Assembly (NCBI RefSeq): GCF_013001025.1
Contig: NZ_CP053022.1
Location: 62,001-126,000 of the forward strand
Origin: Sphingobium yanoikuyae
Lineage (GTDB): Bacteria > Pseudomonadota > Alphaproteobacteria > Sphingomonadales > Sphingomonadaceae
Direction: 5' to 3'
DNA: 64,000 nt
The notes beneath the pieces are model-generated. The model ran no database searches. It saw only the letters and a list, made by a program, of their open reading frames with translations, and was not told the DNA's origin. Shown piece by piece: positions 18,926-27,013 of the stretch. A program made the position numbers and the translations under genes. The first letter of the stretch is position 1; each line of letters opens with the position of its first letter.

Positions 18926-20056
18926 TCAGCTTGCGGGACGCTGCTTCGCGCAGAAGGAGGCAAAGATGCTGGTAATGTTCTTGGCGTCAAAGGCGATATC
19001 GCGGGCCCGCAGGAAGGCGCGGAAATCATCTGCAACAACCAGATGGTCGCGCTGGGGCGAGGGCAGGTTGGCGCGTGCGATCGCTCCGAACGCGCCATAG
19101 CCGATGGAACCCTGTTCAGGAAAGCGCACTGGTGCTTCCCTGGCGTCTGCAGCCTCTCTACCCTTTGTCGCCCGTGCGGGTGCAGCGCCGGGCTCGTAAG
19201 AGGAAAGGGCGGGGGGCGTGGTATCGAGCTCCCGCCGCGCCATGCGGATCATTGGCTCGGTGCCTTCCCTGTGGACAAGGTCGAGGGCATAGCCCGGCAG
19301 TGCATTTTCCCTGACGATTTTCGCCATTTCGAATTTGAAGCGGCGATAGTCGCCCTCCGCACCCGACTTCTCGAACAGCGTGGGCATGCTGATCGAGAAA
19401 CCATCGGGGCCTGCGCCACCGGCATGCTTGCGTGCGACGCGATAGAGCCAGCGTTCGCGGCCGCCGGTCAACGAGAAATAGGCCGGATCGATTGCAAGAA
19501 CCCCACCCTCCATCAGGACGCCGTCATAGAACCATTTGGCAAGCGTGATGCGCATACCACGGACCTGGCCATTGCGATCCTTGAGCTGGCTATAGCTGTC
19601 GATCCAGGAAAAGGTCGTCTCCACGGCATCGCCTGAACGGATGTTGGTCTTGACGGTGGTCGACTGGAGCCGATCAAGCGCATTGCCAAGCAGCTCATAG
19701 GATCGTCCCCCTGCATCGCGCTTGAGCGTCGTGAGCATGTCATAGGGGACGATATGAAGCGTCTGGGGAATGTCATTTGCCCCACGCCTCTTATGCTCGA
19801 TCAGCACAGAGGCGCAGTAGATGAGGATGTCGAGATCATAGATTGTCGCCAGCCCATATTCGGAGTTGGCACTCACATGGACCGTTACCTTGCGATCGGG
19901 ACTGACATAGTCGATCGGCTTGAGACGCTTGCGCTTTGAAAGCGAGAAGAAGGGCCTCTCCATGGTCTCGCGCTGATCGCGCATGGGGAGGGTGGTGAGC
20001 TGCGGTAGAAACAGATCAACCTGGATATCGTCCCGGGCATCCTTCCGTGAAGCCAT
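18926..20056 (-). CDS. repA: Plasmid replication initiator protein RepA (RPA family)
   Basis: 376 aa, of the alphaproteobacterial replication initiator A family. Family-like stretches are KRKRLKPIDYVSPDRKVTVHVSANSEYGLATIYDLDILIYCASVL, LGNALDRLQSTTVKTNI and AKWFYDGVLMEGGVLAIDPAYFSLTGGRERWLYRVARKHAG, which form winged-helix DNA-binding domains. The C-terminal third is variable. It binds origin iterons and opens the duplex for the host replisome. It is the third gene in the leftward parA-parB-repA array. The palindrome at 20077-20098 and an iteron-like GTTCTTGAACTCC at 20061-20073 directly before the start suggest autoregulation. Confidence 0.93.
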   Translation of the reverse strand: MASRKDARDDIQVDLFLPQLTTLPMRDQRETMERPFFSLSKRKRLKPIDYVSPDRKVTVHVSANSEYGLATIYDLDILIYCASVLIEHKRRGANDIPQTLHIVPYDMLTTLKRDAGGRSYELLGNALDRLQSTTVKTNIRSGDAVETTFSWIDSYSQLKDRNGQVRGMRITLAKWFYDGVLMEGGVLAIDPAYFSLTGGRERWLYRVARKHAGGAGPDGFSISMPTLFEKSGAEGDYRRFKFEMAKIVRENALPGYALDLVHREGTEPMIRMARRELDTTPPALSSYEPGAAPARATKGREAADAREAPVRFPEQGSIGYGAFGAIARANLPSPQRDHLVVADDFRAFLRARDIAFDAKNITSIFASFCAKQRPAS

Positions 20057-20076
20057 GTGCGTTCTTGAACTCCATC

Positions 20077-20098
20077 AGAGTAAAACATGTTTTACTCT
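20077..20098. promoter_or_regulatory. 22-bp palindrome upstream of repA (operator or parS candidate)
   Basis: A perfect palindrome of 22 bp with the core AGTAAAACATGTTTTACT, 20 bp before the repA start and 33 bp after the parB stop. The same site recurs at 17814-17833. Its position fits an operator for repA autoregulation; a centromere role for ParB is also possible. Confidence 0.75.
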
Positions 20099-20130
20099 TA
20101 GATAAGTATCTGAATTAAGACGACAAAATC

Positions 20131-21204
20131 CTATCGCGATGTGAATTTGGCGCCTTCGATCACCGGGCGCAGCGCCTCGAGGATCTCGTCGATATCAAGC
20201 TTGCCCCGAGGATTGATCGTCAGCGTCATGCCCTTGATCCGACTGTCCGCTACGATCTGACCAAACTCCTCGCCCTTGCTGGTCGAAAGGCTGGAGCGAT
20301 GGCGAGGGGCTGCCTTGGTCGCAGGGCGTGCATTAGCGGCAGCCAGGCGCTGAAGAACCTGGGGGCCATCGATCATCGGCTCGCCCGCTCGTCGACGCCG
20401 GTTTTGCTCCGCGCTGATGATCTTGGCTTCCGCCATGATCGCATCGCGCAAAGTCGGCTGCTTGAGGAGCGGCGACAATTTCATGCCATGACGAACCTTG
20501 AGATCGGACAGGGTTGCAAATGCGTCCACTACCTCCTGTGGAAGCTCGGCCAATTGTAGCAGGTTGTGCAGGTTCTGCTTACCGATGGCGAGCCGCTCGG
20601 CCATATGCGCCCGCACGCCACCATAATAAGCGCCGACCGCATGCTGGTAATTGCGAGCCCGCTCGACGTCGGACACGTCCTCACGCTCGCGATTCTCGAT
20701 GTCGGCAAGGCGGAACGCGCCTTCATCATCCAGAGTCTCAATGCGTGCGATGAGATCGATCTGGGCATGATTATTGGCGCGAAGCCAGGCGACCGAGAAA
20801 TGGCGCCTTGTTCCTACAATCAGCTCATAGGGCTTTTCGCCATCCTGCGTCCGGCGGATGACAACCGGTTCCCGATTGCCATTCTCCTCTTTGATGGAGT
20901 CAATGAGCGAGGCGCAGCGCTCATGGCTCAGGCTCGCATAGTCGCGCGCATTACCCGGCCACACGGTACATTCGTCCGGCCGAATGCGGATAGTGGGCCG
21001 CTTAACGGTCCGCGCGATCTCGTCAAACGCAACGCCGCGCCGCTCGAGAAAGGAGGGCGTGGCTGCCTCCTGCCGCGTGGGCGCGGGGCTTGATGGGGCA
21101 GGTGCGACCGCCGCGCTGCCCTGCTCGTGGACAGGCGCCATAATATCCAGGCTGTCGATCGCGCTGGCCAAAAGGCTCCGACGGCGTCCTCCCGCGCTGC
21201 TCAT
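20131..21204 (-). CDS. parB: Plasmid partition protein ParB
   Basis: 357 aa. The ParB/Spo0J N-terminal domain is seen in YASLSHERCASLIDSIKEENGNREPVVIRRT and YELIVGTRRHFSVAWLRANN; the HTH is in GGVRAHMAERLAIGKQNLHNLLQLAELPQEVVDAF; the C-terminus is a dimerisation region. It binds parS and works with ParA to distribute replicons. The start overlaps the parA stop by 4 bp (ATGA), so the two are translationally coupled. It also carries a basic, Ala/Pro-rich N-terminal tail. Confidence 0.93.
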   Translation of the reverse strand: MSSAGGRRRSLLASAIDSLDIMAPVHEQGSAAVAPAPSSPAPTRQEAATPSFLERRGVAFDEIARTVKRPTIRIRPDECTVWPGNARDYASLSHERCASLIDSIKEENGNREPVVIRRTQDGEKPYELIVGTRRHFSVAWLRANNHAQIDLIARIETLDDEGAFRLADIENREREDVSDVERARNYQHAVGAYYGGVRAHMAERLAIGKQNLHNLLQLAELPQEVVDAFATLSDLKVRHGMKLSPLLKQPTLRDAIMAEAKIISAEQNRRRRAGEPMIDGPQVLQRLAAANARPATKAAPRHRSSLSTSKGEEFGQIVADSRIKGMTLTINPRGKLDIDEILEALRPVIEGAKFTSR

Positions 21205-22397
21205 GCCGCCTCCGTCAGCCTGTCAGTGCCCAGCTGGGCAAGGCGAGAGGGCCACTGCTTGCAGATATCCTTCTCGAGTTCTTTGAACACGGCGTTGAGA
21301 TTGTCCCTGCAGCGCGTATAGGTCTGATGAGAGCCGTAAGGCTTGTTGATCTCGTAGATGGACGACATCGCGATCCCGGCATTCTTGATCTCTTCCGAAA
21401 GCAGGATCGGAGTCGAGAGCATCTGGCCGGCATAGGTCTTCTCCATGACCTGCAGCATCTGCGCCTCGTTGGTGCGATTGGGCTGGAACATCGTGCATAC
21501 TACCCTGATGAAGCCATAATCGATGGAATTGTCGAACTTCGACACTAGGCTCATCGCCTCGCGACAGGTCTGCATGAAGTGGATCGTCGAGAGATAGTCG
21601 AGCTGGCGTGCCGGCACCGGGATGAGAAGCCCGTCCGCTGCGCTCAGTGTATTGACGCCCAGAAAACCCATGGCCGGCGGCGGGTCAAGAATGATGACAT
21701 CATAGTCATGACGAACCTCTTCCAACCCGACACGCAGCATTCTGAACGCTCCGGCGATGGCGTGCGGTCCTTCCTCGATGGTGGCCGTCAGCTCCCACTC
21801 TGTATCCTGCAGCCCAAGATTGGCTGGGCAGATGTCGATGTTGGGCCAGGCGGTAGGCTTGATCGTCTTTCGGAAGGAATCCGCCTCATCTATACGGGGC
21901 GAGAGATAATTGGAAAGTGTGTGCGTCTCCTCGACCAGTTCCTCAAGATTGACGTCGAACATGACACTCATCGAGGCCTGGGGATCGCAATCGACGACGA
22001 GAACGCGGTAGCCGCGTAAAGCCAGATAGTCGGCCAGATGCTTGGATGTGGTCGACTTGCTGACACCGCCCTTGAAATTCTGGACCGCGACCACGACAGC
22101 GCGTTCGTCGGGCAACTTGCCCGCCTTAATGCCGAGCGCCTCGCGGATCGCGATAAGGTCCTCGACCGTATAGAAGCGTCGACCATTGTTCGCGGTCTTG
22201 GGCGCGGGCAGGCGACCGCGCGCCTCCGCCTTGGCCAGTGCTTCAGGGGTCCGCCCGAGAAATTCCGCGGCAACCGACGCCCCCATGGTGATGCTTAGGG
22301 TCTTGCGATCAGAGGGATCGATCGCCGCTCGTCGCAATACGCTCTTGGCGTTTTCGCACGATGTGATCATGGTGTCCAAAATCTGGCCGGACAACAT
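21201..22397 (-). CDS. parA: Plasmid partition ATPase ParA (with N-terminal HTH)
   Basis: 398 aa. The deviant Walker A motif is in NFKGGVSKSTTSKHLADYLA. Further ATPase motifs are DCDPQASMSVMFD and VIILDPPPAMGFL. The N-terminal 110 residues contain a MerR-like HTH (FLGRTPEALAKAEARGRLP, FYTVEDLIAIREALG), typical of type Ia ParA proteins that also repress their own operon. It is the first gene of parA-parB-repA. Alternative starts exist inside the first 40 codons. Confidence 0.94.
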   Translation of the reverse strand: MLSGQILDTMITSCENAKSVLRRAAIDPSDRKTLSITMGASVAAEFLGRTPEALAKAEARGRLPAPKTANNGRRFYTVEDLIAIREALGIKAGKLPDERAVVVAVQNFKGGVSKSTTSKHLADYLALRGYRVLVVDCDPQASMSVMFDVNLEELVEETHTLSNYLSPRIDEADSFRKTIKPTAWPNIDICPANLGLQDTEWELTATIEEGPHAIAGAFRMLRVGLEEVRHDYDVIILDPPPAMGFLGVNTLSAADGLLIPVPARQLDYLSTIHFMQTCREAMSLVSKFDNSIDYGFIRVVCTMFQPNRTNEAQMLQVMEKTYAGQMLSTPILLSEEIKNAGIAMSSIYEINKPYGSHQTYTRCRDNLNAVFKELEKDICKQWPSRLAQLGTDRLTEAA

Positions 22398-22578
22398 CGG
22401 CGCGTCCCCTTGTTACGGTCTCGAATCAGGGCGGTTCGTAAAAAACGTCGAAATTGAACCCCCTATCCCGGACACATATGTCAAAATGGCGATGGTTAGT
22501 CAAACACGCTTCCAGGTAGATGATGTGCAGGACAGTTAGGCATCATGGAGGACTGTCGGGTACAGAAGGAGAGGGGGC

Positions 22579-22710
22579 CATCCGAGCAGAATGAATGCTG
22601 GACTGCCGCCCCTGTTATCGACCAACCTATGTAGAGATTTTGGTTAATCGTCCGTAATCCCCATACGTCGATCAATTCGACTTTGGCCCCGCGCCACGTT
22701 GCGCGGCGCC
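22579..22710 (-). repeat. Leader repeat, copy C
   Basis: About 130 bp, homologous to copies at 23138-23212, 27257-27388 and 29374-29500. On the minus strand it reads as the end of an open frame (TWRGAKVELID...), a spacer with GGTCGATAAC, and CAGCATTCATTCTGCTCGGATG, which ends in an ATG. The frame after that ATG stops after 12 codons. Lies upstream of parA in a gene-free 350-bp stretch. Confidence 0.65.
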
Positions 22711-22750
22711 GGGCGTCTAGGGGCGTGCTGAGAAGTTTTGGTGAAGTATC

Positions 22751-23140
22751 TCAGGCGGGAGGGGGGAGGGCGGGATCCTCATGCCAAACACGCGGTTTTC
22801 CAACCTGAATGATACGGCCAAGAGCATCGAAGCGAAAACGCTGCGCCGCAAGTTCGACGATCTTGTCGAGACCGGTAGTTTCGACATCCACAGATACTCC
22901 GATACGGACCTTACGCTATGGCGGGCCGGAATAGAGGCTCTCGATTGGCACCAGTCGACGCAACACCCGATAATCAGGATGCGAACTCAGTGTGTCGACC
23001 GAACTCTCGAAATTTGGAGGTTCACCTATCATGAAGTGCAAGCGATCCATCGCACCGAGATCATCGGCCTGCCAGTTTTTAGTGAAGAAAGGAGAAGCGG
23101 CGCCCCGAAATCTCTTCGCCTTTGGCCGCAGCATCGCCAT
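22751..23140 (-). pseudogene. DnaQ-like (DEDD) 3'-5' exonuclease gene, broken by an in-frame TAG
   Basis: Reading leftward from ATG 23140 (or 23134) gives ASPFFTKNWQADDLGAMDRLHF and HPDYRVLRRLVPIESLYSGPP, then a single TAG. The same frame then continues with IGVSVDVETTGLDKIVELA (the exonuclease D-x-E motif) and RIIQVGKPRVWHEDP before TGA at 22751. Known DEDD exonucleases have further motifs downstream, so the gene is also cut short at its 3' end. The overlapping plus-strand frame (22781-23173) has no such motif and is taken as a shadow. Copy B of the leader repeat lies directly upstream. Confidence 0.6.
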
Positions 23141-23212
23141 CCGAGCAAAATGAATGCTCGACTGCTGCCCTAATTATCAACCAACCTGCGCAGAAATGTT
23201 GGTTAATTGTCC
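23138..23212 (-). repeat. Leader repeat, copy B, cut by an IS66 end
   Basis: The 75 bp from CATCCGAGC to GTCC match copies A, C and D; the rest is replaced by an IS66 terminus starting GTAAACGCC at 23213. The copy supplies the region just upstream of, and including, the ATG of the exonuclease pseudogene. It contains CGAGCA / TGCTCG as a 6-bp inverted repeat around TTCATTT. Confidence 0.7.
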
Positions 23213-23337
23213 GTAAACGCCAAAACCTCCCCACATTTTCGTAGCTGCTGATCTGTCTATGTTTTGCCCCTCATCCGAGGGGTATCGTAGTGGATGATGA
23301 TGTAAGAACATTCGAAACAGGTTTCGAAAGGCAGGAG
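23213..23337 (+). mobile_element. IS66-family remnant A, left terminus and start of tnpA
   Basis: Begins GTAAACGCCAAAACC and is nearly identical over 125 bp to the reverse complement of the right end of the intact IS66 at 23797-26314. It includes the CCCCTC/GAGGGG hairpin and the first codons of TnpA (DDDVRTFETGFERQE, rightward). It is then interrupted by IS110 DNA. The tnpA frame resumes at 27014. Confidence 0.85.
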
Positions 23338-23352
23338 CGACTATCTGTCTCG

Positions 23353-23796
23353 TCAATAGGTCAGAGGGATTGAAAGTCGGGTATCGCGCATTTTGGCATT
23401 GAGCCTGACGAGGAGCTTTCGGGCGAGAGCGATGCGGACGACGAGCTTTGGTTTGCCAGCTGCGAGGAGTTTGTCGCGGAAGTCAGCGAGGCTTGGGTCG
23501 AAGCGCCGGGCGATGTCAGCGACGAGGAAGAGGATAGTTCGAATGGAGGCGCGGCCACCGCGAGTTCGCCTTTTGCCGAATCTGGCGCCGCTGTCATTTG
23601 CGATGGGAGCGAGCCCGACGAGCTTGACGATAGCCTTGTTTGAGAGGGTGCCCAGTTCGGGCAGATCGGCGATCAGATAAGCGGTAGTCCGATCGGCCAA
23701 GCCCTTGATTGAGCGGATGGTGCGATCAAAGGCGCGCCAGTGAGGATCGCTTGCGATGGACTGCGCGATCATGGCGCTGATGTCCTTTGCCTGTCT
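23353..23796 (-). pseudogene. IS110 transposase, C-terminal half
   Basis: Contains the Tnp20 region ELGTLSNKAIVKLVGLAPIANDSG and GKRRTRGGRASIRTILFLVADIARR, typical of IS110 C-termini, ending LSIPLTY. It is separated from its N-terminal half by the IS66 insertion. The two halves join without loss across the 8-bp duplication (LALFARQ then AKDISAMIAQS). Confidence 0.85.
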
Positions 23797-23828
23797 GTAA
23801 GCGCTAAAACACTCCCACAGGGGAGCGC

Positions 23829-25397
23829 TCAGGCGGCCTGATCGATGACGGGGCTGGCGGTGGCGCGACTATCTACCCAGTTGTAGGGGAGCAGATCATC
23901 GATGGGATCTGTGTCGCCGTACAGGACGATGCGTGCGAGGACATCGGCGAGGTAGGCCTGCGGGTTGATACCGCCCAGTTTGCATGTTTCGATGAGGCTG
24001 GCGAAGGTTGCCCAGTTTTCAGCCCCCAGGTCATTGCCTGTGAACAGGGCATTTTTCCGCTGGAGGGTAATTGGCCTGATTGAGCGCTCGACGGTATTGT
24101 TATCCAGCTCGATCCGTCCATCCTCAAGGAAGCGGACGAGGCCCTTCCAGTGGTTGAGTGTGTAATCGATGGCCTCGGCTGTATGGGAGCCGCGGGGTAG
24201 TTTGGGCAGCATTTCCTTGAGCCATGGCAGCATGTCCGCGATGATCGGAGCGGATTCAGCCTGGCGTACCGTCAGTCTGTGTTCGGGGCTGGAGCCTCGG
24301 ATACGAGCCTCGATCTTGTAGAGCCCGGCGATCCGCCGCAGGGCCTCATCGGCGACCGGTGCGTTGCCGCCCTTGGCATCGTCGAAGTAGCCCCTCCTGA
24401 CATGTGCCCAGCAGAAGGCGAGCGTTCCGGGACCGGCCCTTCGGTCCGGCGCCTCGATATGCTTGTACGCGCCATAGCCGTCGCACTGGACGATGCCGGT
24501 GAAGTCCCCGAGCAGCTTTTCCGCCCAGACTTTCCCGCGACCTGGCATGTAGGTGTAGGCGACAGCCGGTGGATCGGTGCCGCCATGCGCCCCATCATCA
24601 CGAGCGATCGCCCAGAGATATCCTGTCTTCACCTTGCCAGTGCCGGGAGCCACGACCTTCGCGGTGGTCTCATCCACGAACAGCCTCGCGCCCGACAGGA
24701 GGTCGGCCCTCATCCGGCTGGTCAGGCGGCCGAGCCAGGCGGCGGCTCTGCCTGCCCAGTTACACATTGTCCCCCTGTCGATCTCGATACCCTGGCGCCG
24801 CAGTGCCTGTGCCTGCCGGTAGAAGGGAGTGTGATCGGCATATTTCTTGACGAGAACATCGGCGATCAGCGCCTCGGTGGGCAGGCCGCCTGGCATTACA
24901 TGCTTGGGCGCAGGCGCCTGGAACACGCCATCACTGCATGCCCGGCACGCCATTTTCGGACGGGACGTCACGATGACGCGATACTGGACAGGGATGACAT
25001 CGAGCCGGCTTGATATGTCGCTGTCGATGCAGTGCAGCACGCCTCCGCAGCAGGGGCATTCCGTCTCGTCAGGGAGGATCACTTCCTCGACACGGGCCAG
25101 ATGTGCCGGCAGCGACGCCCGCGCTGTCCCGGGCTCCCTTCGCGCCCGTTCCTTCTTTTGTCCTGCGGCAGCCGCTGCCTGCTCGGCCAAAGCCTCCAGT
25201 TCAGCGCGGGCGACATCGAGATCGTCGAGGCCCAGCGCCAACTGATCTTCGTTCAGTTTCTCCGACCATTTTCCGAATGTCGTCCGGGTAATCTGGTCAA
25301 TGATATGCTGCATCCGAGCTTCACGCTCGAGGCCGGCCAGGACCATCGCCTTGAGGATGGCGACATCGTCAGGAAGGTCGGCTGCCGTGGCGGACAT
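23829..25397 (-). CDS. tnpC: IS66 family transposase TnpC
   Basis: 522 aa, full length. An N-terminal coiled-coil/leucine-rich region is followed by a zinc-binding CPCCGG segment and the DDE catalytic core: Asp in LFVDETTAKVV, then QCDGYGAYKH, and Glu in LDNNTVERSIRPITLQRKNALF. FCWAHVRRGYFD is a family hallmark. It performs strand cleavage and transfer together with TnpA/TnpB. Confidence 0.95.
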   Translation of the reverse strand: MSATAADLPDDVAILKAMVLAGLEREARMQHIIDQITRTTFGKWSEKLNEDQLALGLDDLDVARAELEALAEQAAAAAGQKKERARREPGTARASLPAHLARVEEVILPDETECPCCGGVLHCIDSDISSRLDVIPVQYRVIVTSRPKMACRACSDGVFQAPAPKHVMPGGLPTEALIADVLVKKYADHTPFYRQAQALRRQGIEIDRGTMCNWAGRAAAWLGRLTSRMRADLLSGARLFVDETTAKVVAPGTGKVKTGYLWAIARDDGAHGGTDPPAVAYTYMPGRGKVWAEKLLGDFTGIVQCDGYGAYKHIEAPDRRAGPGTLAFCWAHVRRGYFDDAKGGNAPVADEALRRIAGLYKIEARIRGSSPEHRLTVRQAESAPIIADMLPWLKEMLPKLPRGSHTAEAIDYTLNHWKGLVRFLEDGRIELDNNTVERSIRPITLQRKNALFTGNDLGAENWATFASLIETCKLGGINPQAYLADVLARIVLYGDTDPIDDLLPYNWVDSRATASPVIDQAA

Positions 25398-25464
25398 GCC
25401 CTATTTCTGGCAGTTTCCGGGCAGTCCGCAATGGCATTTCGATCAGGGGAATCAGGCTTGCGAC

Positions 25465-25818
25465 CTATCGCGTCGTCACCGGAACCTGAGCGCGCGGCGT
25501 GTGCATTTTCGACCATTGCAGCCCTTCGAACAAGGCTGACGCCTGTGATGCCGACAGCCGCATCACGCCATCCTGCGCCCTTGGCCAATGGAAGGCCCCC
25601 GTCTGCAAGACTTTGCTCACGAGCACCAGGCCGCTGCCATCCCAGACCAGGAGCTTGATCCTGTTCGCCCGCTTGGAGCGGAAGATGAAGACCACCCCCG
25701 AGAAGGGCTTGAGTCCGAGTTCATGCTCGACCAGCGCCGCCAGGCTGACGGCCCCTTTCCTGAAGTCGACCGGCTTTGTCGCCACCATCACCTTGAGCGG
25801 CCCTGGCGGGATGATCAT
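25465..25818 (-). CDS. tnpB: IS66 accessory protein TnpB
   Basis: 117 aa, a complete IS66 Orf2-type protein: VATKPVDFRKGAVSLAALVE, FSGVVFIFRSKRANRIKLLVWDGSGLVLV and GVMRLSASQASALFEGLQW. Its start overlaps the tnpA stop by 4 bp (coupled translation). Required for transposition; the molecular role in the family is unclear. Confidence 0.95.
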   Translation of the reverse strand: MIIPPGPLKVMVATKPVDFRKGAVSLAALVEHELGLKPFSGVVFIFRSKRANRIKLLVWDGSGLVLVSKVLQTGAFHWPRAQDGVMRLSASQASALFEGLQWSKMHTPRAQVPVTTR

Positions 25819-26237
25819 CCCGACCGGCTCACCGCGGCAAGCACACGGGCGATATGATCCTCGCTCGCCCCTGGCGGCACATGGATCGCCAGCCTTGCCG
25901 TGCGGATCACGATCTCATCGCCTCCACCATCAGCCGGGCCGGAGCCGCCCGCATCTTCTACCACCGCCGGGACGAAGCCCAGCTTTTTGCTGGCCAGGCG
26001 CTTGCCTGGAATGCTGTCATGCCGCCACGCATAAAGCTGCTGCGGCAGTAGCCCATGCGCCCGTGCGATTTCTGCGATGTTGGCGCCGGGCTCAAAACTC
26101 GACGCTATGATCCGGGCCTTGGCCTCGGCCGACCAGCGGCGACGCGAAGGTCCCGCTGGAATGACATCCATACGCGAGGGCCGCTGGCCCTCCTGCCTTG
26201 CGAAACCTGTTTCGAATGTTCTTACATCATCAGCCAC
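25815..26237 (-). CDS. tnpA: IS66 accessory protein TnpA (HTH)
   Basis: 140 aa from GTG 26237. An HTH of the transposase-8 type lies in RRRWSAEAKARIIASSFEPGANIAEIARAHGLLPQQLYAWRHD, and the C-terminus ends in IHVPPGASEDHIARVLAAVSR. First gene of the element. A CCCCTC-GGAT-GAGGGG hairpin at 26245-26260 stands 7 bp before the start and could block translation of read-through transcripts. Confidence 0.93.
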   Translation of the reverse strand: MADDVRTFETGFARQEGQRPSRMDVIPAGPSRRRWSAEAKARIIASSFEPGANIAEIARAHGLLPQQLYAWRHDSIPGKRLASKKLGFVPAVVEDAGGSGPADGGGDEIVIRTARLAIHVPPGASEDHIARVLAAVSRSG

Positions 26238-26314
26238 TACGATACCCCTCGGATGAGGGGCAAAACATAGACAGATCAGCAGCTATGAAAATGTGGGGAG
26301 GTTTTGGCGCTTAC

Positions 26315-26807
26315 GCCTGTCTGGCGAACAGAGCCAGTGTTTCGCCGATCTGGGCCAGGGCCAGCGGATCGGTCGTGGCTGATCGGCGCTGCTTCTGGAC
26401 GATGATATCGCGCGTCACATGACGCAGCCGCGCGGTGAGCGCTTCAAGCTTGGCCTGTTGTGCGCTGGGCGGCGGCGTGGGGATGAGCTTGCGGGCATCA
26501 GCGAACCAGGCCAGCATCCGGGCGTCGATGCGGTCGGTCTTTTCCAGGCACCCCATCGCCTGTGCGAAGGCGCGGGCGTGACGCGGATTAACGATGGTGC
26601 AGGCGATGCCCTGCGCCCAGAGCTGGAGGAAGGCCAGTTTCTCGCCCCCCCACTCGCCTCCAGCACGACCAGCCCATCATCACCGGCATGTTCCCACACG
26701 AAATCAGCGAGATCAGCAATGCCTTCGGCCGTGTTGGCACAGCGTATCGGATGATCCGGCGCGGTCCACGCATCCAGCCATGCCTTCGAACTATCGACTC
26801 CGATCAT
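26315..26807 (-). pseudogene. IS110 transposase, N-terminal half, frameshifted
   Basis: From ATG 26807: MIGVDSSKAWLDAW carries the first Asp of the DEDD motif, and GLVVLEASGG the Glu. The frame then slips at a run of seven G (plus-strand C run at 26645-26651). One extra G would restore EKLAFLQLWAQG and the second-frame continuation MGCLEKTDRIDARMLAWFADARKL. The frame is finally split by the IS66 insertion. The homopolymer indel could be real or a base-calling error. Confidence 0.8.
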
Positions 26808-27013
26808 AATGTGCGTCACCTTGTACCTGCCTTGTCTGTGCGATTGGCAACCATCCGACTGTTCGGTCGCAGGGCAACAAGCAGGCCGATCCCAAACTCC
26901 CGACGGTCGAACGGACCTGAGGGGCAACGGGCGTCGACACTGCGGCCATGAGATCGGGTGGCCACCCGATCTCATGGTGCCAGGTCATCCTCATGACCTC
27001 AGGCACAGATACA
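26808..27013 (-). ncRNA. Candidate IS110 bridge-RNA region
   Basis: The 5' non-coding end of the IS110 element. It contains a perfect 32-bp palindrome at 26946-26977 (centre GGTGGCCACC) and a second hairpin AGGTCAT-CCTC-ATGACCT at 26981-26998. IS110-group elements are known to encode a structured bridge RNA in the long non-coding end flanking the recombinase. The guide loops were not assigned here. Confidence 0.5.

Larger units (their letters stand above)
23797..26314 (-). mobile_element. Intact IS66-family insertion sequence with perfect 8-bp target duplication
   Basis: 2518 bp. The left end GTAAGCGCTAAAACACTCCC and the right end (read inward) GTAAGCGCCAAAACCTCCCC are imperfect terminal inverted repeats. 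The direct 8-bp duplication GCCTGTCT lies at 23789-23796 and 26315-26322. It carries tnpA, tnpB and tnpC in the usual order, all leftward and undamaged, so the element is probably active or recently so. It sits inside the IS110 transposase gene. Confidence 0.95.
23338..27013 (-). mobile_element. IS110-family element, itself split by IS66
   Basis: A leftward IS110-type transposase gene with about 200 bp of non-coding DNA on its 5' side and only about 15 bp on its 3' side. It is inserted in the tnpA of IS66 remnant A: remnant A stops at GCAGGAG (23337) and resumes near GGGGCAGCG (27014). No target duplication is seen, as expected for IS110. Removing the inserted IS66 (2518 bp) and its 8-bp duplication leaves about 1.15 kb, a normal IS110 size. 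Boundaries are accurate to a few bases. Confidence 0.8.

Noticed and set aside
22781..23173. 130-codon plus-strand frame as a gene
   Set aside because: The opposite strand encodes recognisable exonuclease motifs across the same bases.
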